DNA from: Ctenosaura bakeri
Taxonomy: Eukaryota > Chordata > Lepidosauria > Squamata > Iguanidae
Length of the DNA: 64,000 nt
NCBI GenBank assembly: GCA_948474755.1
Contig: CAOLHI010002130.1
Span: forward strand, 124,001-188,000
Direction: 5' to 3'
Shown: positions 57,431 through 64,000 of the stretch, piece after piece
Layout of the letters: each line of letters starts with the position of its first letter
Numbering within the stretch: position 1 is the stretch's first letter
Made by a program: the position numbers and the translations under genes
The notes under the pieces: model-generated
Seen by the model: the letters and a program-made list of their open reading frames with translations, nothing else
Databases searched by the model: none
Told to the model about the DNA's origin: nothing

Positions 57431-57980
57431 GATTCAAGTCTAGCGGGTTAGATCCAAATGCAGCTGCAGTTAACAAATGGAAGGGAAATCATGCTCAGTT
57501 CCTATTTCCATCCCCTTTACTAAATCACTGTGGCTTCAGTCCAGTGCACAGTTATGCATACTTAAAATTCCCATTGAAATCAATAAAAATCAAGCATGCA
57601 TAATTATGTGCTGGATCGTGGCATAGCCATTTAAATAACCATGTGGAATTCTGAAAATCGATCAGATTTGATGTTGGGTAGGATTCCTGTGTCTCCATTT
57701 TTATGCCTGATTTACTCCACCATAGCTACTATGGCTTGCATTTTATGTCAACACCACCATCGTGCTGGTCGGTAGCACATGGAAATCTCTGCATGTATGG
57801 ATCCCTCCCTTTTTTTTTTCTTTTGCATTTTGTTTTGTGTGGGCTTTTGTCACCTGAGCTCTTACAGCATGCTAAAAAAATCAATCCACATGCATTCTAT
57901 AGGCAGTCAGTTTGCTCACATCTGCTTCCACAGACAGGTAATACCCAAATGGAACTAATAACTTTTGTGTCAGTAGGACA
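57431..57980. other. Intergenic, nothing recognised
   Basis: No gene or repeat identified. Confidence 0.4.
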
Positions 57981-57984
57981 GTGA

Positions 57985-58135
57985 ATCCATTCCAGGACTA
58001 AATCCAAACTTCAAAGGAATTCTCTGTCCAAAGTGCTGAATATATTTTGAGATAAGGTTCAGCACATGAGTTGAGTACAAACCTGAAAAGGATTCATTGC
58101 CCCACTGACAGGGAATCCATCATCTGCCATTGGCA
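57985..58135. repeat. Family D repeat
   Basis: TCCAAACTTCAAAGGAATTC, CCAAAGTGCTGAATATA, GGTTCAGCAC and GGATTCATTGCCCCACTGAC. Confidence 0.5.
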
Positions 58136-58189
58136 GCACCAGGAGGAGCACTGGATCTTAGCTAAGGGAGAGTTAAAGACACTTCATAG

Positions 58190-58405
58190 ATATATATTAT
58201 CGTTATTTGTTTATTATTTTATTCATCTATGCCCTGCCTTTTCTCTAGTAATGGAACTCAAGTTGGTTTACACATTATTGAAACTAGTATGGATTGAAAA
58301 CCAAACTCTCTAGTATACATATACATATATATATATATATTTATTTGTATCCCGCCTCTCCATATGGATCGAGGCGGTGAACAACTTACAAATAGCATGT
58401 ATTTT
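58190..58405 (-). repeat. LINE 3' tails with (TA)n
   Basis: TTTATTTGTATCCCGCC and ATGGATCGAGGCGGTGAAC is the reverse tail; upstream, TATGCCCTGCCTTTTCTC resembles a second tail. A TA run lies at 58326-58340. Confidence 0.5.
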
Positions 58406-58411
58406 GAAACA

Positions 58412-58457
58412 TTTCTATCTATCTGTCTGTCTATCTATCTATCTATCTATCTATCTG
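58412..58457. repeat. (CTAT)n tetranucleotide microsatellite
   Basis: About 11 units of CTAT with a CTGT interruption. Confidence 0.95.
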
Positions 58458-58884
58458 TTTGGCGGGGGAGAATTTTTAACATACACAGCCACAAATTTGT
58501 CAAGTGTCATCTTTAGCAACTGAGGAAGGCAGAAACTAAAATGTTTCGCTCCTTTGATATTTTTTAGTTCTTTTAATCACACACACAGACATGATTAACA
58601 AGCAGAACTAAAAAGATATAAAATGAACAAAATATTTCAGCTTCCAGCTCCTTCAGTTGCTAAAGATAAATTAAGGTACATCCAAGACGACAGTTTAGAA
58701 CGATGTGTTTTTGACATTCTTCAGTGCATGATGGTATTATCCTCTAATATCACATCTGGGCCATGTGATATTAAAGTATTCATTCTATGAATCCAGAAAT
58801 TGTCTAAAATACTGGAAGGTGATCACACCTCACTAACAAGCAGACAGGCTGTTATGTCTAAATATTTGTCTAAATATTTAAATA

Positions 58885-59059
58885 TGTCTAAATATTTGAA
58901 GGGATGTCACATTGAGGATGAGGAGAGCTTGTCTTCTGCTGCTCCAGAGACTTGGACGTAAAGCAATGGCTTGAAACTCCAGGAAAAGAGATTCCATCTA
59001 AACATTAGGAAGAACTTCCAGCACCAGTGGAAGATGCTGCTGCCTGGGAGTGTGGTGTA
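58885..59059 (+). mobile_element. CR1 LINE 3' end, part 1 (split by MITE)
   Basis: AATATTTGAAGGGATGTCAC, CTTCTGCTGCTCCAGAGAC, AACATTAGGAAGAACTTCC and GGGAGTGTGGTGTA are CR1 3' region; the element is interrupted by MITE copy I. Confidence 0.88.
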
Positions 59060-59239
59060 GGCCATTTCCACATGAGTCTGTTATAGCGCGATGATTCCAC
59101 CATCAACCTCCTATGGAATTCTGGGTTTTGCAGTTTCGGGAGGGGCCAAGTGGCCCCTCCCAAAACTGCACAACCCAGAATTCCATAGGAGGTTGAAAGT
59201 GGAATCATCGCGCTGTAACAGACTTGTGCAGAAATAGCC
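59060..59239. mobile_element. Palindromic MITE, 180 bp, copy I, nested in CR1
   Basis: GGCCATTTCCACATGAG to its inverse, with the GTA duplication at 59057-59059 and 59240-59242. The CR1 flanks join as GGTGTAGTCTCCTTC, matching the expected CR1 order, so the insertion site is certain. The arms share CCTCCTATGGAATTCTGGG. Confidence 0.94.
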
Positions 59240-59346
59240 GTAGTCTCCTTCTTTGGAGACTTTTAGGAGAGGCTAGATGGCCATCTTCCTGCATGTCAGA
59301 ATGGGACTGGACTGGATGACCCTTGGGGTCTGTTTTGATTCTATGG
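59240..59346 (+). mobile_element. CR1 LINE 3' end, part 2
   Basis: GTCTCCTTCTTTGGAGAC, GGACTGGATGACCCTTGGGG and the terminal TTGATTCTATGG. Confidence 0.88.
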
Positions 59347-60140
59347 TTGAAAAACACTTAAAAGCATTAAATTGTTAAATCCATTTAAAAATCACTAGAA
59401 GACAAAAATTTTAAGAAATCAACAAAGAATATTGTTTTAAAATTCATCCTGATCATGTAAAGGTGATCTATGCAGAGAAGCAACATGCTAATGCTGTTTA
59501 TCGTACTCACACCGTGCTGTCTAGATGTGCATTGCGGCCTGGCCTGGCTTGTGCCATCTCAAAGCAAGTGCTAACGAAGAACTATTCGAATTGAGCTGGA
59601 ACCTGCCCCATTAGCATGATCCTGAGTTAGATATGGATGCTGTCTGAAAAACCCCAATGGTGCTGTGGTCCAAAACCCAGGTTTCCCCAAAGACATGTCT
59701 GACAGCATGGCCACACACCATAGAACAGTGGTGAAGAGCTACTGGATGGCCTCGACTTTATTTCCCCCCCAGAATGCTAAGATCGATCAGTCACACACTT
59801 GGTTAAAGTAATAGTGAGCACAGGAATTCATTTTGAGTACCAGAACTGAATATAGCCTGTAGAATTTCCATAGAAAAATATATTCCTGGTTTACCTGAGC
59901 TTCCTTCATTTCAGAAGGATAATTTAACGGTAGGTAGAGATTTGTTCTGCTGCTGATGTTGTGAAAAAAAAGTGAGACTCAGAAATCTCTGCTGATCAAG
60001 TGAGAATCTCCTACAGATCGACCAGTAGATCTTGATCTACCTTTTGCCTATGCTTGGCATTAGTAATATCTGATTGTCACCGGCTGCTTGCATCTTTCCC
60101 TCCTTATTTGCAAGGATGAATATTTCTTCCTGCTATAGGA
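59347..60140. other. Intergenic, nothing recognised
   Basis: No gene or repeat identified. Confidence 0.4.
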
Positions 60141-60169
60141 TAAAAAGAGAATTTCCACACAATGCTGAA

Positions 60170-60500
60170 GAGATATTTGTACCTTACATAGTGGGGTTTT
60201 TTTTGGGGGGGGTGTTCTGCACAGACATGCACATGCTTGTTCTGTCCCCAAATGCTCGTTTTTAATGCAAGAAACAATGTTTGTAAAGAGAAAAATGTGC
60301 ATTTTTCTTCTTTGTGCAGAATTCCCTGAAAGGCATTGTGAAAAGAATCTTCTTGACCACTCTGTGCTTCTCACGGGGCATCAAGAAATCCTTTTTCTGC
60401 AGGAAAGTATTCTTACCGTCATTAATGTATCTATATGTGATAAAACATCTTTTCTGGATATAATCCGTGAAATGCTCTTCAGTTTGTGGGTGGATGTGTA
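60170..60500. repeat. Family C repeat, reverse and degenerate
   Basis: TGTTCTGCACAGACATGC, TGTGCATTTTTCTTCTTTGTGCAG and CCTTTTTCTGCAGGAAAG units. Confidence 0.4.
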
Positions 60501-60589
60501 CCAAAATAAAATAAAATGAAATAAGATATTGGCATACATCATCATTCACTCTTCCGTCCAAGAATTCAAACAGCTATGAAATTAAATCA

Positions 60590-60765
60590 GTCTCTGGGAT
60601 GTAGCTGTGTTAGCCCATTGTAGTAAAAAATGACAACAACACAAATCTGTGGTACCTTAAAGACTAACAATTTTTCTTTGGCATAAACTTTTGGGAATCC
60701 ATCTGATGAAGGAAGCTATAGTCTGCACATACAAAACTCCAAGGTGCTGCAATATTTTTTTTTCT
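60590..60765 (+). mobile_element. Sauropsid interspersed repeat (SINE-like)
   Basis: GTAGCTGTGTTAGCCCATTG, GTGGTACCTTAAAGACTAAC and TTGGGAATCCATCTGATGAAG form a dispersed repeat I recognise from reptile genomes but cannot name with certainty. Confidence 0.5.
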
Positions 60766-61080
60766 ACTCTTCATGAAATTAATGTAATAGTATATCCCAG
60801 AAAGGAAATAGTGACTTAGGACTTAACTTTCCTTTCACGAATAGAACAGAATTTGCCTTATGGAATATAGTAGTCCTGTTTTCCGACCTTCCTCACTGCG
60901 CCACTGGAAACAATACATTGTGTAAGGATGTGGGAGAGGCCCTTCACTGTGCTGGGTCTCGGGTTTTAGAATGTCTTCCCTTTGGAGGCCCAAGTGGCAC
61001 AGGATGTTGCAGCCGTGTCAAATCCTGGCTGTCCACTCACACTTTTTGGAGCCCAGTGACCCATTGCACCTGGTCCCTTG

Positions 61081-61268
61081 GGCCGTTTCCGCACTAGCCT
61101 GTTACAGTGCCATTATTCCACTTTCAACATCCTATGGAACCCAGGGGGTTGCAATTTAGGGAGGGACCTCAAAGGCCCCTCCCTCAAAGGCTCCTCCCTA
61201 AATTGCAAACCCCAGGATTCCATAGGATGTTGAAAGTGGAATTATAACAGGTTGGTGAGGAAATGGCC
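61081..61268. mobile_element. Palindromic MITE, copy J
   Basis: GGCCGTTTCCGCACTAGCC to GAGGAAATGGCC, about 188 bp. The centre holds a duplicated CCTCAAAGGC-type block. Flanking triplets TTG and GTG differ by one base. Confidence 0.9.
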
Positions 61269-61339
61269 GTGGATTTCTCCTCTACTTTGTTTTGTTTCAG
61301 TTATGTTGACTTGTTTTCAATCATTTCACTCCTCCTATG

Positions 61340-61534
61340 GGCCTATTCACACTACACTGTTACAGTGCTATTATTCTACTTTCAACCTCCTGTGGAATTC
61401 TGGTGTTTGTAGTTTACCAAAGAGCTCTCTGGCTGAGAATTCTCAATGCCCCTCCCTAAACTGCAAACCCCAGGATTCCATAGGATGTTGAAAATGGAAT
61501 AATAAGACTATTAACAGTGTAGTGTGAAAAGGCC
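61340..61534. mobile_element. Palindromic MITE, copy K (asymmetric-centre subfamily)
   Basis: GGCCTATTCACACTACAC to AGTGTGAAAAGGCC. The centre has CAAAGAGCTCTCTGGCTGAG, in the opposite orientation to copies H and L. Only about 70 bp separate it from copy J. Confidence 0.88.
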
Positions 61535-62555
61535 CTTAAATTGTTTTAAAATGCTTTTATTGTCTGTACTCTGGTCTGAGAACTCTGGATATAGGGCAAG
61601 ATAGAAGCATTTAAGTAATAATTATTATTTTTTTGCTTCACAAGAATCAACAACACATGTTGATCTATGTAAAGATGACTTGCAAAGTGCACAACATCTT
61701 ATTAGATTACCAAGCAATCATGTCAATCAACAGTTCGCTTGAGTTTGGGAAGACTGGGGAATGGGATCAAGTCTGTGTTAGCTTTTCACGTTCTTAATAA
61801 TCAACTGGTCCTATCTTTGAACAACTAACTATCGTGCCAGCTTCATGCATGAACAAAGAAAGATACAGATTATGTAAACTATGGAATATCAATGCACAAG
61901 CACAACCAGCTACATTCCTTCAGATTACAGCTTATCTCTACATGTGAATAAAAGAAAAACAATGTTAGACTAATATTCATGGTATGTGCATGGGTGAGGG
62001 TCATGCTTTAATAACTCTTCACTACAAGAAAGCTAGATCCATAACTAAACAATACAGTTGGGAAACACCTGAGTGAAATGGACAGGTACCCTGAAATTAA
62101 AGATAATGGGAAGTTATTTACATTGGCGAGGTCTCTGTCCATGCTGGAGTTTCCTAAATTCAGGAGTTCCTTCACCTTTGCCAACTTTAATTTTCTGCCA
62201 TCGGTATTACAGCAGGTTTGGAAGACAGCCACCTTGGGATCCTGGCTGAAGGCTGGGCCATACATACTATAAACAAGGAAACTTTAGCTAGGACAGGTAT
62301 CTCTGTGTGGTTTGCCTGAGATGGAAACCATTATCCAAGTCCTATTATATTGACCTTTCTACAGGGACAGATGCTCTGCATTTCTTACTCCTAACATGTC
62401 TTGAATTCCAGGCAGATGTGATGGTTACTTGGAATACTCAACAGTGGAACCACAGATCACTTTGAAAGTGGCTAAATTTTGTGCAGTTGCTGTAAAATGA
62501 AGGAGACAATTGGTGAATAAGCTCAGTATCTGCTAAGTAAATTCTGTGTTCTAGG
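61535..62555. other. Intergenic, nothing recognised
   Basis: AT-rich. No gene or clear repeat. Confidence 0.4.
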
Positions 62556-62805
62556 TACGTTATTGCTGTTGTGTCCCTTCAAATCATTTCTGACTTCAAG
62601 GGAGCCTAAGGCATACCTATCATGGGGTTTTCTTGCCAAGATTTGTTCAGAAAGGGTTTGCCATTGCATTCCTCTGACACTGAGAGAGTGTGACTTGCCC
62701 AAGGTCATCTAATGGGTTTCCATGGCTGAGTGAGGGTTTGAACCTTGATTTTTCAGAATTATAGTTCAGCACTCAAATGACTACAATGCAATGGCTCTCC
62801 AGATG
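62556..62805 (-). mobile_element. tRNA-derived (MIR/CORE-like) SINE, reverse
   Basis: Reverse complement of the 22.9-kb SINE: TGTTGTGTCCCTTCAAATC tail, GGTTTGCCATTGCATTCC, GTGACTTGCCCAAGGTCATC core, and a GTTTGAACCTTGATTTTTC B-box-like head. Confidence 0.75.
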
Positions 62806-63534
62806 TGTTATTAGTATATTGTGAATATGTTACTAATTTTATTGTTAATGTATGTTCTGATGTATGACCAAAACAAATATTTTTTATTTGTTCATTCATG
62901 TGTGTGGAGGTGATATTATGAGTCCTCTTTAACAAGTTGTGGTTTCAGCACATTTTAGTTCAGCCTGGATTGTCTGGATTTGTGTGTGTTGGATGGGCTG
63001 GGGGCACCAGAAATTGGGCATTCTGAACCTATAGACAGCCAAATAGGTCAATATTGATTTCTGTTTTTCATTTTTCCAACTTTCACTTTATCCCAAACTT
63101 TGAGATTCTTTTTAAGGTTTGTCTGAAGATTTCATGCAAATATTTGTATGCGCTTCTTCTAATACATACATTTCTGTGTGCCATCTTCCCCAGTGTACAC
63201 ATTTTTCTAAGCAATTTTTGCATTCTGAATCTATTTTCAATGCTGTTTTCACTTACAAGTGCACTTTGAGAATGCCGTGTGTGTGTATGTGTTCATTTTT
63301 TTTAAAAAAAATTAAGAATTCCCCCAGGGGAAAAAAAATAAGATCAAACCTTGGAATGGATAATAGAGAGTGAATTCATGCATGGATTTGAAAGTGTCAA
63401 ATTAAATAAAGATTCCATTAAAAAGACATATCAGACATAGGTTTTCCCCATTCCTAGGTATATCCACCACTGTCTTTATCCTCATCAGTATATGTGGTCT
63501 CCAAATAGACTGGGTTTCCTTCTTTAAAGTTAAT
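62806..63534. other. Intergenic, nothing recognised
   Basis: AT-rich; possible weak family C similarity at 63060-63340. No gene. Confidence 0.35.
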
Positions 63535-63736
63535 GGCCATTTCTGCACCACACTGTTCTAGTGCTATTATTCCACTTTCAACATCCTATGGAATCCTGGG
63601 ATTTGCAGTTTAGGGACGGGCCGTTAAAATTCTCAGCCAGAGAGCTCTTTGGCCTCAGTAAACTACAAATCCCAGAATTCCACAGGATGTTGAAAGTGGA
63701 ATAATAGCACTAGAATGGTGTAGGGTGGAGATGGCC
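63535..63736. mobile_element. Palindromic MITE, copy L (asymmetric-centre subfamily)
   Basis: 202 bp, GGCCATTTCTGCACC to GGAGATGGCC, with AAT duplicated on both sides (63532-63534, 63737-63739). The centre TCTCAGCCAGAGAGCTC matches copy H. Confidence 0.92.
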
Positions 63737-64000
63737 AATGTCTTCATAATCAGTAACAGCTCACTCCTGAATTGATTTGAAGCAGGAATGGGGTAAAGTT
63801 CACAATAAAGCAAAGCAAAGGGACATTTTTTTTAATGCATGTATTAATCTATGTCCCCTCTTGCAGGAGCATCCATATGTAGAAGGGCAGAGTGGTAAGT
63901 ATGATGTTTTTACTATTCTTAAACTTATCTGAAGTGGTTACAGTCCCTTCTTTGGCTACATCCTGCTTTCTTACCAAACTCAGGGAAATCTTTTGAAATT
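63737..64000. other. Intergenic end of window
   Basis: Nothing recognised. Confidence 0.4.

Noticed and set aside
1..64000. CRISPR array, operons or other prokaryotic features
   Set aside because: The tandem repeats are microsatellites or a transposon minisatellite; sequence composition and mobile elements are vertebrate.

Overview
This window looks like nuclear genomic DNA from a non-avian sauropsid, most probably a squamate reptile. The evidence is an AT-rich background, 3'-truncated CR1 LINEs, tRNA- and 5S-rRNA-derived SINEs, long trinucleotide microsatellites at LINE tails, and many palindromic DNA-transposon derivatives. A species cannot be named from sequence reading alone. There is one protein-coding gene that can be defended: the large-Maf bZIP transcription factor MAF (c-MAF), on the minus strand at 50354-51572, inside a CpG island.

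Layout. 1-38.8 kb is the 3' flank of MAF. It is AT-rich, has no gene I can recognise, and is filled with CR1 and L2-like LINE 3' ends, SINEs and at least five families of short inverted-repeat elements. 38.8-42.5 kb is a GC/CpG-richer patch holding a 5S-rRNA-derived SINE and two palindromic MITEs; it may be an unannotated regulatory or lncRNA start region. 44.4-50.35 kb is repeat-poor, and its right part (about 48.0-50.35 kb) should be the MAF 3' UTR. 50.05-52.95 kb is the MAF CpG island with CDS, 5' UTR and a compact promoter (TATA, CRE, E2F, CCAAT, PBX/MEIS sites) at 52.54-52.69 kb. 53-57.9 kb is mostly unique upstream sequence with a candidate conserved enhancer near 56.4-57.4 kb. 57.9-64 kb returns to repeat-rich sequence.

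MAF is complete from ATG to stop only if one extra base in a GC-rich Ala/Gly tract (near 51136-51138) is discounted. Either the assembly carries a single-base error there or this allele is broken. With that base discounted the coding length is exactly 405 codons plus stop. The stop of the short isoform overlaps a strong splice donor, as expected for the alternatively spliced long MAF isoform; the second exon was not found.

The most striking non-genic signal is a family of near-perfect palindromic MITEs (about 150-200 bp, 11 clear copies plus one degenerate copy) and two longer GC-rich relatives sharing the terminal motif GGCCNTTTYCGCA. Three-base target duplications are visible in several copies, and two copies are inserted in CR1 LINEs so that the empty site can be inferred. 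The two arms of individual copies share copy-specific variants, which suggests arm homogenisation or many palindromic founders.
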